Positions 50,901-62,714 of a stretch of DNA of 64,000 nt are shown one piece after another (the stretch's first letter is position 1; the number at the start of each line of letters is the position of its first letter). A program made the position numbers and the translations under genes. The stretch spans positions 367,501 to 431,500 of the forward strand of contig JBBPEB010000005.1 in assembly GCA_039096225.1 (NCBI GenBank), read 5' to 3'. The DNA is from Blastocystis sp. Blastoise. Lineage: Eukaryota; Sar; Bigyra; Opalinata; Blastocystidae. The notes under the pieces were generated by a model. That model searched no databases and was not told the origin of the DNA. It worked only from the letters and a program-made list of their open reading frames with translations.

Positions 50901-52400
50901 GAGGTAGTTCTCGAATTGTTTATTTTCTAAATTTATTTTCATTTCTATTACTTTAGATATTATATCTTCTTAAGTGCATATGTACATAATTAATATGCTT
51001 ATATATATTTACACCTGCTTTTTCCGTTATCAGCCGTTACTTCATATTATTTATACAATGTCTAACTATTATATACAATTTACTCCGTTTGTTCTTTTAC
51101 TCATGATGATATAATATAGAAATCAACTTCTTATTACTTCTTATGGTTTATTTATTGTATTTCTATTTATAGATTTATATATATTTTTATACGAATATTG
51201 TTCTCTCTTCATGTTATTGTCTTTAAAAATATACTAAAAATAATTATTATCGTCTCTTCTACTCATTTATCACTGCCGATTATAAATTCAGTTGATATAT
51301 GCATTCTTCCTTCTTCTTAACTTCAAATTTTATTTACAAGTTTTTAGTTATCTTCTTTATGATCTACATATATAAATATATTCTCATTAAGTCTATGTCA
51401 ATCTTTCCAATAATTTTTCTTCTGATAATCTTTCAAATGCTAACCTTTATATAATATCATGAATCTTAATCTAATACTTATTTCATGCTATTATAATATA
51501 AAATCCACATTACTTTCTATTATATCATATATTCTAATACTCTTTCGGATATATATAATCCCTCATATGATACTTAATATAGATATAACACATCTTGCTC
51601 TTTCCTTTTGAATTCATGTATAAATATAAAATTGTTGGTGTAAACGATTTAAGATTCCACTTTATATATATGTTTTGGAAAATAGTATATTCTTTAGGAA
51701 CCAATTGTTATCACTCTCTTTGTGATATTTGATTGATAAGTCAGGTAAATGATTTTAGTAGTTATTTGGTTCTTTCTATTGATACATTATGATTGAAAAT
51801 ATATTTTGCTATTTATTTATATATTTAATCTTCTTGATTAGATATACTATTTGATTTAAGAAGAGTATACTTTATAGTTGTATATTATACTTTTGATTGA
51901 ATAAAGATTCTTATTAGTATTGGATATTGTTTTAAAGTATTATACTAGAGAGATTAGTATATATGAAATAATTACTTCTAAAATAATATTTATTTTTCAT
52001 ATAAGTAATAATATTTCTCAGTTATTCGTTTGATCTGAATATAATAGTACTTGAAAAAGAATATAATTAGAAAAATAATTGAAATATAGATAAAAATTAT
52101 TAAGGAATAGTGATTCTAATTAAGAAACTATATACTATTGATATAATCAAATATATAAAGGAATATTCAATGTCATCTATTTATAATTATATTTAAAAGA
52201 TAACAGTATATCTTCTTGAGTTAATTAAAACAATACAAATTATAATGTAACAATAAAACATTATGGAATACAAATAGTTAATATAATGAAAACAATATAA
52301 ATATATAAATATTAATAGTAAAAGAAATCAATGTACTTTGTAGTATAAATACAGTAATTAAGTAGTTGGATTAGATTAGTGATTTTGTTGCTAGATGTTA
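47992..52400. other. Non-coding T-rich interior of the element
   Basis: About 4.4 kb with no protein-like open frame. From about 48.9 to 51.6 kb the plus strand is rich in T and C, a weaker version of the polypyrimidine tract at 31.5-35.1 kb. GTGTCAC words occur near 48352 and 48374. No second transposon end with CAGGG was found here. Confidence 0.45.
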
Positions 52401-55138
52401 TCAATCGAGTTTCTTTTTCTTTAATTTATCTATATATAATTAAGAATAGATTCTATATTATGTGAATTATGAATATAATACTTATAATATACATACGCTC
52501 TAAAACAGTAGTTATAAGTGATGAAGAATCAATGATATCAGAAGTTAATCCAATTGTCATTTGGGTTGTTGGATTAATAGTGTTTCTGTATTTGTTTTTT
52601 ATATACACGAGATGACTGAAACCGCTCTCACAGAGATATGAAGTTGCAAAGGGAAGAAAACATTTCTTGGCTATATCATATAATAATGGAAAACGACTCT
52701 TATGGCTTATATAGAACTCATCTATTGGTACGTTATTAAATTCTTCTCTACATGTTTTATCAGCAAGTAAACAGAAATACTCTTCTTTAACATGAAACTC
52801 CATTTTATTTTCGTCAGCTACTTTTGAAAATGGATTAGTAATCCAATATAAAGAATGATCAATAAGATTAGTTGTTGGTGTATTTTTTGGTTTTTTTATG
52901 TTACTATTCGTTTTCTTCTGCTTTTTATTCTTTTGTACTTCTCCTTGATTTGTATTATTACTTATTTCATTTGGAATGATTGCCCCAAGAGTTATTATAC
53001 AATTGATATTAGCCTGAATTATATTTATATTACTAATGATTCCATTGTATTGTCCTTGAATACTACTATTAGGGAAATTATTAAGAACACCAGAAATACT
53101 ACCTAAAGTGTATCCATATACTAAATATGGAAAGTCAATTCTAATCGTTACTTGAGTTTCTATTAATTGCTGAGTAACTATGTCAACATAGGTTATTAAG
53201 CCATTTACAACTCCATTTGGAGATACGCAACCTTGTAATGATCCAAGAATATTAAATTGGTTTGATACTACTGATGTATTGTTATTAACATTACTATTCA
53301 CTTCATGAGATATATTTGATGTATTATGTGTATTTTCTTGGTCTATTAAATATTCATTAAGGTCTTGAAGATACGATTCATCACTACCAATATAATTTAG
53401 TATTTCTGGGAAATAATTCAGTAAATTACGTCGAAGAGTTATTAGATGATTTTTGATATAAAATATGATTGAATTAATATCAAGCTTGGTTGTAGATACA
53501 TAATCCTTAAGTTTCGTAAATGATGAATAATCGTTATTATTTATTAGTCTTTCTAATCTCAACGATAATTTTATAAATAAATCCTTCATAATGTCTATTA
53601 ACCCAAATATATATCTATGCTGTCCTTGCATTGATTTATTACAATCATAGAATAAACTGGTAACATCCTCAAGGTATAACATTGAAGCTATGAAGTTAGT
53701 ATCAATAATGGTGTTATATAAGTCCTTCTTTTCTTTATCCTTTTTTATTACTAGTGTTATTCCATTTCTAAGTAAATTAAATCTTTTAATTGATGAATGG
53801 CATGAAAGCCATCTTGTAGGGCAATAAAGGAGAAGTTTATAACTTCTAATATTTTTTTTCCTTTTTTTCTTCCTTCTTATCATTACTATAAACTTCATGA
53901 ATATTATTATCTATATTATTATCTGTATCAGATGTATCTAAAAGGGATTCAACTACTTTATTATATTCTATCTCTAAAGAAGATATATTATTAGGGGAAT
54001 CAGGTATGTTATCTTGAGGAGAGAAGATAGAAGAGGTTAATGAATATTCATTATCAATATTGTAATTATTGGATTCGTCTTGTCTAACAGCAGACTTCTT
54101 TATATATGAAATTATCTCAACAGCACTTTTGAATATATTAGTGAAGTATTTTGGTAAACAGTTTACACAGAGTTCTTCTCTATGAAGAAAACAGTGGATG
54201 AACATACAATTCTTATTCTTCTCTAGTACTCGTGTTTTGAAGGAGTTTTTGTCTCCATTCATATTCGAAGCACCGTCAAAAGTAGCTGATACGCAATTAT
54301 TCCACAGAAGGTTATTATTATTAAAGAAATTATCTACCATGTTAAATATATTATCACCTGTTTTGGAACTAATCTGAAAAATACTTAAAAATGATTCAGT
54401 AAACTTTTTATTATATTCGTATCTAGCATAAACGAGTAAATAGGATTTCATTTCTATGTCAGTTGACTCGTCAAGCTGAATAGAAAATGATCCTGATTGT
54501 CTTATCCTATTTATTACTTCTTGTTGAATTGTCAAAGCAATTTCATCACTTTTTCTTTTGATACTGCTTGAGGATAACGGAAGATTAGAAAGGACTTTGA
54601 CATTCTTTAACCTTTCATATTCTTCAATAATAGGTTTAACTAATTTTTCTCCAGTTCTGTAGCTGTATCCATTCTTTGAAATGGAGTAGGCGATGAAATA
54701 TGAAAGCTTACTGGATAAATCTGAAAAGCTAAAGAGAGAATTTGAGTATTCTGTGTTTTCATTATGATCTTTTAAGAGTTCTTGAATGTCATCATATGTA
54801 TATTTGCTTAACCCATGTTTATTCTTGAAATGAGTGAAGAGTTTTGAGGCTTCATAACCTTTACACGTGAGAGTAGACTCACAGATTAAACAAAAATAGG
54901 AGTTTTTTGTTAATTTTTTTAAATCCATAAACAACTGGATTGGCATTATATCTTTTAACTCCTTCTTTTACTTCACTATAATATTTGGATTTAGGATTAA
55001 TATCTGGTTTATTATTCGTTTCTTCTGTAATTATGTCATCATCTTTTTTTTTTTTCGTCTGTTGTAGACTTGTCAATCTATATATATATATATATATTAC
55101 TATTAATATACTTGTAATTTTTTAAAGTACTGTTCCAT
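52401..55138 (-). pseudogene. hAT-superfamily transposase (ZBED5/SCAND3-like), frameshifted in A runs
   Basis: hAT transposases cut and paste DNA with 8-bp duplications. From the proposed ATG at 55136-55138 (MEQYFKKLQ, followed by a small (TA)n intron) come a BED-like zinc finger (YFCLICESTL, then HFKNKHG; C-x2-C...H-x4-H), the first catalytic Asp (FSIQLDESTDI), the second in SATFDGASNMNG, the C-x2-H pair (CFLHREELC), the RW motif (CPTRWLSCHSS), and the C-terminal dimerisation block (FPLLYDIAKKCFLPFATSYL, then CESGFSHLV and NKYRNTINP). The frame changes at an A12 run (55047-55058), an A7 run (54914-54920) and an A8 run (53852-53859). The C-terminus probably ends at 52401 after one more intron (donor next to 52497). 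All catalytic residues are present, so it is recently inactivated, or the runs are misread. Confidence 0.85.
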
Positions 55139-55283
55139 GTATTTAAACAATAAAAAAAGTTTATCTAATATAGAATGTTCTTTTTGGTTTAGCAAAACAT
55201 TTTCCCTTATATTTTTGTTTTTCCCGTGTTTTCATCACTTAAAATAACTATGAAAATCACGGTAATAAAAAAGTAACTTTGTT

Positions 55284-55341
55284 ATTTAAGCGCAAAAATT
55301 TTGGTCCTTTCGCTTAACGAGTAACTACGTGGTGACCCCTG
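55284..55341 (-). repeat. Right terminal inverted repeat of the hAT-like element
   Basis: Read inward from 55341 it begins CAGGGGTCACC, passes TTAAGCG and ends with TTTTTGCGCTTAAAT, matching the left end. It lies about 150 bp upstream of the transposase start. Confidence 0.7.
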
Positions 55342-55349
55342 ATTCCATA
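55342..55349. repeat. Right copy of the 8-bp target-site duplication (ATTCCATA)
   Basis: Identical to 39115-39122 and directly adjacent to the CCCTG terminus. Confidence 0.65.
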
Positions 55350-55609
55350 AAAAGCTTTCTCAATACTATTATCTTATTGGATATAATACTAAATACAATT
55401 GACGCTACCTCAACTACCCATCGGTATATATCGGCAATATTTTTCCGTATCTTTGTGACAGAAATAGCCTTCATTTTTGATATAAGGATGAATCATATGG
55501 ATGAAGTGTTTTGAACATCTTTCACTTTTTCTATCTGTTCTCGATTTCTCAATCTTTATTTCTACATATTTTATTTATTTATTTGATTTAAAAAATAAAA
55601 AAGTCAAAT

Positions 55610-58600
55610 ATGAAATACTTATTATTCTTAGCTCTTTTGATTATTTCAAGTATGATTCATTCTTTTTATAAATTCATATTATTTTAACATTTATTTATAT
55701 ATAGGTTTTGCTTGTGAGAGCAATGAGATTGAATTAACTATATTTAAGCATTATACAATTTATGCAGGTGAAGAATCTTTCGATCTATGGAATGGTGCTG
55801 TTGATACTGGTACTAAACTCTTAGGTGTCACTGCTACTTCTTCTGATGGTTATACTGATCAAACTTGGACTGTTTGTTCTACTTCTGGTCTTCATACTCT
55901 TGTTCTTATCGATAGTTATGGTGATGGTTGGGGTAGTTCATATTATACAACATATATGACTGTAAGTATGGGTGGCCTTGAAATTGGAAGATTTACAATG
56001 CCTTATCAATCTGGTCAATCTTATAAGACTGATACAAAGACTTTTACTCGTATATAAATAATTATGATACATATATATACTATATATTAATTTAATTACA
56101 ATACATATATATATAATACATATTAATTTAATTATGATGCATATATATAATATTATTTATTTTTATTCTATAGCTACTCTTGATGTTCCTTTTGGTGGTT
56201 CATGGAAATATTCTGATGTAAGTCAATCAGGTACTGGTTGGGCTGCTTCTACTTATTCAGATAGTAGTTGGTCAACTGCTACTGGTGCTTCATTCCCTGC
56301 TTTTACTGCTACTACTCGTTATTATCGTACTACAAGAACTATTAGTAGTCGTGATTCTTTTGCTTCTATTATGAATAGTGTTAAAACTGGTGAAGGTGTT
56401 GCTGTATATATTCAAGGTGTTGAAGTTTATAGATATAAACTTCCTACTGGTACTTTAACAGGTCAAACTGTTTCTACTTCTGTTACTGATAGTACAATTG
56501 TAAATAAAGTATTCTCTTATAATAAATTCTTACTTCCTACAAGTGGCAGTTATACTATTGCTATTGAAATTCATCAATATACTGCTGGTGCTACTGGTAA
56601 TGATATCTTTGATTTTGGTGCTGTACTTAGTAGTCCTACTACTATTGGAGAATGCTCTTCAAATTTATTTAGAAATGGTGTAGCTACTGCTTCTGTTGAC
56701 AGTGCTTCTGCTTCTTCTTATGGTCCTAATAAAGTATTTGATGGTGATAGTGGTTCTTATTATTATACTACTGGTGGTAGTGCTGTTACTTTTACTTTTA
56801 CTTTTAATAATGGTAAATCAGTTTGGGCTAATTCTTATATGATAGTATCTGCTGGTACTACTAGTTATGGCCATCCTTCTAGTTGGAAAGTATATGGTTC
56901 TCAAGATGGTAATACTTGGGATTTCTTAGATACTAGAGAAAATATTATCTTTAGTACTACTCGTGAAGCTAAACAATTTTATCTTCGTTCTAATGAGAAA
57001 TCTTATGGTTATTGGAAACTTGAAGTATTAACTAGTACTGTTTCTGGTAAATTAGCTGTTGGTCGTTTTGATATTCTTAATTGTAATTATGCTTCTTTAC
57101 TTACTGGTTTACAATATGAACAAAATTCTTATTCTTATTATGCTAATATTGATACTCTTTCTATTGCTCCTGTATCAAATGCTTATATTACTTATACTGT
57201 TTCACCTGCTTTACCTACTGGTCTTTCTCTTTCTGCTACTACTGGTGTAATTTCTGGTATGGCTACAGCAGCTGGTACTGGAACTTATACTATTAGTGCT
57301 GTTAAATATGGTACTTCTGAAACATCTACTTTTGCTATTACTTTTACTTTTAATTCTTGTGGTGCTCCTTCTTCAACTCAAGTTCGTTTTAGAAAAGTAA
57401 GTACAAACTATGCTACTGAAGAATCTTGGGTAGTTAAGAATAGTGCTGGTACTACTGTATATACTTCTCCTACTCTAACTAGTAATTCTGAACAAAGTTT
57501 TATTGTATGTCTTCCTGCTGCTGTATATGATATTACAGTAGCTGATAGTTATGGTGATGGTTGGTCAAGTGGTGCTATGTTATATATAGAATATTTTGAT
57601 TATGAAGGTAGTTATTATACAGCTGGTGCTCTTTATGAATATAAATCTGTTGATAATACTTATACATTTGATATGAGTTATGTTGTTCCTCCTGCTTCTA
57701 CTTCATGGACTTATATTCAAGGAAGTGTTCCTTCACAATGGTATAGTCAACTTAGTTCTGGAACAGGATTCTCTAGTTTCCCTATTGCTTCTCCTCCTAC
57801 AGCTACTTCAACTATTTGGTTATTTAGACATACATTTAGTGTAAGTTCACTTAGTGCTTGTACTTCAGCTGAAGTTCGTGTTAAAGCAAGAGCTGGTTAT
57901 AAGATATATGTAAATGATTATCTTGTATATTCTAAGAATCTTCCTTCTTCTGATATTACTACAACAACAACTGCTACTGGTGGTGATGCTACTTCTACAT
58001 TCCGTTATATTACAATTGCTGCAACAAATCTCGTTGAAGGATCTAATATTTTAGCTATTGGTATAGTTAATTTAGCTGGTAATAATCCTACTACATTATT
58101 ATTTGATGCTTCTATTCAATTAATTCGACCAAATAAATTAGGTAGAAATTGGGGTTTAACTTTAAGTGATAGTCCTTCTGGTTCTTATAGTGTTAGTAAT
58201 TTAATAGATATGGATTATAGTACTTATTGGAAAGTAGCTCCTGCTTCTCTTGCTTCTGCTTCTGTTACTTTTGCTTATGCTACTGGAAGAGCTGAATTTG
58301 TAAATAAATATTGTGTTGTTTCTTCTTCTTTAGTATATGCTAAAGATCCTTCTGATTGGGCTGTTTATGGTAGTAATGATGTAGGTGTTAGTTGGACATT
58401 ATTAGGTAATGTTACAAATGCTTATTTTTCTGATAGAAAGACTGAAAGATGTTTTTATTTACCAGAAAATGCTGATTCTTGGAATCAATATAAATTTTTA
58501 TTTACTGAACCTGCTGTTCCTTCTGCTGATCCTTATGAATTTGCTATAGCTGAAATGACATTAAGTGCTATAAATTTAAATACTATTCAAGTTCCTGCTC

Positions 58601-60723
58601 TTTCTTTTTCTTCTACTACATTTACTGGTTATGTAGGTGTTCCATTCCCTGAAGTAACTCCTTCTTCTTCTCTTTGGGGTAATTTTGGTATACGTCCTGC
58701 TCTTTCTCTTCCATTAGAAATTGATACATCTACTGGTTCTATTCGTGGTACTCCTAATACTGTTATTCCTTCTAGTACTTATGTAATAACTGCTTATGAT
58801 CCATTAGGTATGCAAGGAACAGCTATGATAACTCTTTCTGTTTCTTTATGTCAAGCTCCTAAGATTCTCTTTAGTGTTTTAATTCATTCTGGTACTGCTG
58901 GTAATGAACAAGGATTTACTTTATATAATAAGAATGGTGTTCAATTAATGACTAAGACTGGTTTTACTAATGGTCAAGATAGTTATTTCCCTTTCTGTGA
59001 AGATGCTGATGTATATTCATTAAAGGTTACTGATAGTGGTGGTGATGGTTGGGATACTGGTTATTTCAGAATTCTTTTAGAAGATAATTCTCTTATTCTT
59101 GGTGGTTCTCTTGGTAATGGTGAATCTGAAAAGACTTTCCCTATTTCCGTTGGTTATGTTATTCCTCCTGTTAATACCGAATGGAAATATCTTAATAGTG
59201 GATCTGCTGCTAGTTCTGGTTGGAATACTGTTAGTTTCTCTGATACTACATGGAAACAAGCTATGCCTTCTGCTTTTGAATCTGCTGTAGGTAATACTCA
59301 ATATTTTAGAAAGACTTTTACAATTAGTTCACTTGATAGTTATGCTTCTGCTGTATTTAATATAAAAACAAAATATGGTATTGTAGTATATATAAATGGT
59401 GAAGAACAATATAGATATAATATGCCAACAGGTACTGTTTCTTATAATACTTATGCTTCTTCTGAGAAGAGTGAATCAAGTTATGTTGGTTCATCTATGT
59501 CAATTTCCTTTGGTAATATAATAAATGGTAATAATGTTTTAGCTATAGAAGTTCATAGAACTGCTAGTAGTACAAGTACTGTTATAGATTTTGATGCTAA
59601 TTTATTAGTAACTGCTGAGAATAGTTATAGAGTAATTGATGGTGTTGGTTCTAGTGATGATACAAGTGATGATAGTTTAGTAACTAATGCTTTTGATAAT
59701 ATTTTAGGTTCAGTATATGTATCTTCTCTTCCTCGTTGTTCTGGTGCTACTCCTACTTGGACTTATAATAATGATAGAAAAGAATATATTTCATCTTATA
59801 CTGTAGTTACTGGTCCTAAATGTAATACAAGACATCCTTCTGATTGGGAATTCCAAGGTTCTAATGATGGTGTAAATTGGTCAACATTAAATAGAGTAGA
59901 AACAAAGAAATTTACTTCTTATAGTGAAAGTTATACAGTTGATTTCTTTAATAATAAAGTATATAATTCTTATAGAATGAAAGTAACTGGTTGTACAAAT
60001 AGTGCTATTTCATCATCAACTTCTTATGAAGGTACTACATGTGATGTTACTAGTGCTGGTCAAGGTTTCCAAATAGCAGAATTAGGTTTATATACAAAGA
60101 GAATTACAGCTGCTTGTCAACCTGATGAAGCTAATGGATGGGGTGGTGCTTTAAATGGTGATTATGCTTATAAGAATTGTCCTAGTTATTATCAAGGTAG
60201 AATACAAGCTTTATGTACTAATAGTGTAAAAGGAAGTGAAGAGAAATATTGTACAGTAATGGCTCCTCAAAGAATTCGTTATAGTACAAAGATGATGAAT
60301 GTATATAAAGGTGTTGCTTTCTCTTATGTTCCTCAAGTATCTGCTGCTGAATATACTTGTTCTGCTGATGCTACTTTACCTAATGGTATTTCTCTTGATA
60401 GTGCTACTGGTACTATTTCAGGTACTGCTAGTGAAATCTTTGCTTCTACTACTTTTGTTATTACTTGTACAAATACTGCTGGTTCTACTAATACTGAAGT
60501 CTATATTTCCTCTACTGAGAAACCTGGTCTTCCTATCTATGCTTGGATTATTATTGGTATTTTAGCTGTTATTATTCTTGGTGTTGTTATTCTTTGTATT
60601 CTTAATAGAACTAAATCACGTAAGAATAAAGGACATTCTAATCTTGATAAGAAGATTTCTACTAAAGGAAAGTCTGCTAGTAAGAAAGGTGATAATAATG
60701 CTGCTAAGACTGTTAAAGTTTAA
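55610..60723 (+). CDS. Type I membrane surface protein with a triplicated four-domain ectodomain
   Basis: Exons 55610-55649, 55705-56049 and 56174-60723 give 1,644 residues. A signal peptide (MKYLLFLALLIISSFA) is interrupted by the first intron. The ectodomain repeats one module three times: (1) a ~90-residue domain with S(Y/G)GDGW, as in IDSYGDGWGSS, ADSYGDGWSSG and TDSGGDGWDTG; (2) a Trp-rich galactose-binding-like domain (GGSWKYSDV..., TSWTYIQGS..., TEWKYLNSG...); (3) an F5/8 type C-like domain (HPSSWKVYGSQDGNTW, DPSDWAVYGSNDVGVSW, HPSDWEFQGSNDGVNW); (4) a putative-Ig (He_PIG) domain (LPTGLSLSATTGVISG, LPLEIDTSTGSIRG, LPNGISLDSATGTISG). A transmembrane helix (AWIIIGILAVIILGVVILCI) near residue 1585 precedes a Lys/Ser-rich cytoplasmic tail. 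It is probably a cell-surface adhesion or carbohydrate-binding protein. The gene is unlike its neighbours in having one 4.5-kb exon, few Asn runs and GCT/ACT/GGT-rich codon use. Confidence 0.85.
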
Positions 60724-61009
60724 AAGAAAATTCTTTTCTTTATTTTTTCTTATATTTTTAATATAGATAATCTAGTTTAATTTTTTTTTTATTGTTGCTA
60801 TTGTATGCATATAAATATATAAATGAATAATAATATAATATATATATAGATTATATAATATAATTATTAAATGTTTCTTTAATGTTTTTTTATAAAAATA
60901 TATAAAATAAATATTAGTTGTTTTGTTATATAAATAAAATGATTATTAAAGAAAAACAATTAACATATAAACCCAATAATAAATAATATTAAAAGAAAGA
61001 AAGAATAAA
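60724..61009. other. Convergent intergenic spacer
   Basis: Short AT-rich region between the 3' ends of the surface-protein gene and the DnaJ gene, which converge here. No feature beyond TA- and T-rich runs. Confidence 0.5.
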
Positions 61010-62714
61010 TTATAATTTATTGATTTTTTTATTAAGATGATCTTTAATTCTACGTAATGTATCTTCAAAATGATTTTTTGGACGTATAAATATAGTTTTT
61101 CCTTCTTCTTTAGCAAATTCAGTCATTAGTTCTTGTTGACGAGTAGTTAAAGATCTAATATAGAAATATAATAAATATAAATAAAAATATAATAATATAT
61201 ATATATATACTTTGGTATTTTAACATCAAATTGAAGTATTTGATCTCCTTGTTGTTTTGTTTTACTATTATATATACCTTGTCCTCTTAATCTTAATTTA
61301 GTATTACATTGTGTACCTTGAGGTACTTTAACTTCTACTTGTCCTTTAATAGTAGGTACTTGAATATGAGTACCTAAGACAGCTTCAGATAAACTTAAAG
61401 GAACTGAACAAATAATATTATTTCCTTCTCTTGAAAAGAATGGATCAGGAATAGTTTGTATATGTAAATATAAATGTCCTTTAGGTCCTCCTAATATACC
61501 TATATTTCCTTGTCCTATTAATCGAATACGTTCTCCATTTTCTACACCTGAAGGAATACTTACAGATAATGTTGTATTCTTTGTAGACTATATATATATA
61601 TTATATATTATATATTATATATTATATATTATATAGTATATATTATATAGTATATCATATATATATACTTGACCTGTTCCTTGACATATCTTACATATAT
61701 CTTTAAAAATAGATCCTTTTCCTCCACATTGAGGACAAGTAGTTTGCATCATACCCATAAAGGGATTATTAATAGTAGTATATCCTGTTCCTCGACATTG
61801 TGGACATTGAGATTGTTTACTTCCTGGTTCATGACCTGTTGAATTACAATGAGGACAAGCTACTAATTTAGAATATTGTATATCTTTTTGACATCCATGA
61901 ACACTTTCTAAGAATGGAATACGTATATTTAATTGTATATCTTCTCCTTCTTGAGATTCATATACTGTATTCATTCCACGATTCGATCCATATCGACTTC
62001 CACGATGACTAAACTCACCATTAAACATACTACTAAAATGACGTAATAATTCATCCATATCGACATTAGAAGCAGTAAAATTAGGATTTTCTTCAGTTGT
62101 TCCAAAAGTATCATATTTCTTACGTTTCTCTTCATTTCCTAATATTTCATAAGCTTCACTAACATCTACAAATTTCTGTTTTGCATCAGGATCCTATTAT
62201 AATATAATTAATATAATATTATTTAATTAAAAAAAAAAAAATTTTTTTTTTTAATTACTTTATTTGTATCAGGATGATATTTCTTTGCTAATTCAAAATA
62301 TTTCTTTTTTATTTGAGCTTTTGTTGCATCACGAGAAACACCTAATATCTATATATTTATATAACAATTAAATATATTTAATATAATAAATAAATATATT
62401 TATATAATAAATAAATAAATAAATAAATAAAAAATAAATTTAAATACAGAATAATAATCTTTTGCCAATGGTGTTGATGTAGAATGATAAGAAGAAACAA
62501 ATAATATAGGAATAACCTAATGAATAAAATAACAATTTCTAATTATTTAAATAAAATAGAAATATACATTATTGTACGTTTTTTTATTATTATATGATAC
62601 TAAATAACTTGGATTAACAACAAAACTTCTTGTATTTATTGTTGACGTGAATAATGAAAGACAAGGTTTTGATAATTTAATAAGATTTCTAGAACTACGA
62701 AGTAAATTATTCAT
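61010..62714 (-). CDS. Mitochondrial-type class I DnaJ (Mdj1/Tid1-like) co-chaperone
   Basis: Class I J proteins deliver unfolded clients to Hsp70 and stimulate its ATPase. The first exon (62714-62568) encodes a basic, Ser/Asn-rich N-terminus without acidic residues ([20 protein letters not shown]), typical of a mitochondrial presequence. The J domain follows across three exons ([20 protein letters not shown]; the HPD motif in KKYHPDTNK), then a linker and a cysteine-rich domain with four repeats ([32 protein letters not shown]) and the substrate-binding C-terminal domain ([37 protein letters not shown]). Every hallmark is intact; the total is about 430 residues. At least five introns are present; one (near 62206-62258) has an A13/T12 hairpin bounded by TTAAT. 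The gene converges with the surface-protein gene. Confidence 0.92.
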
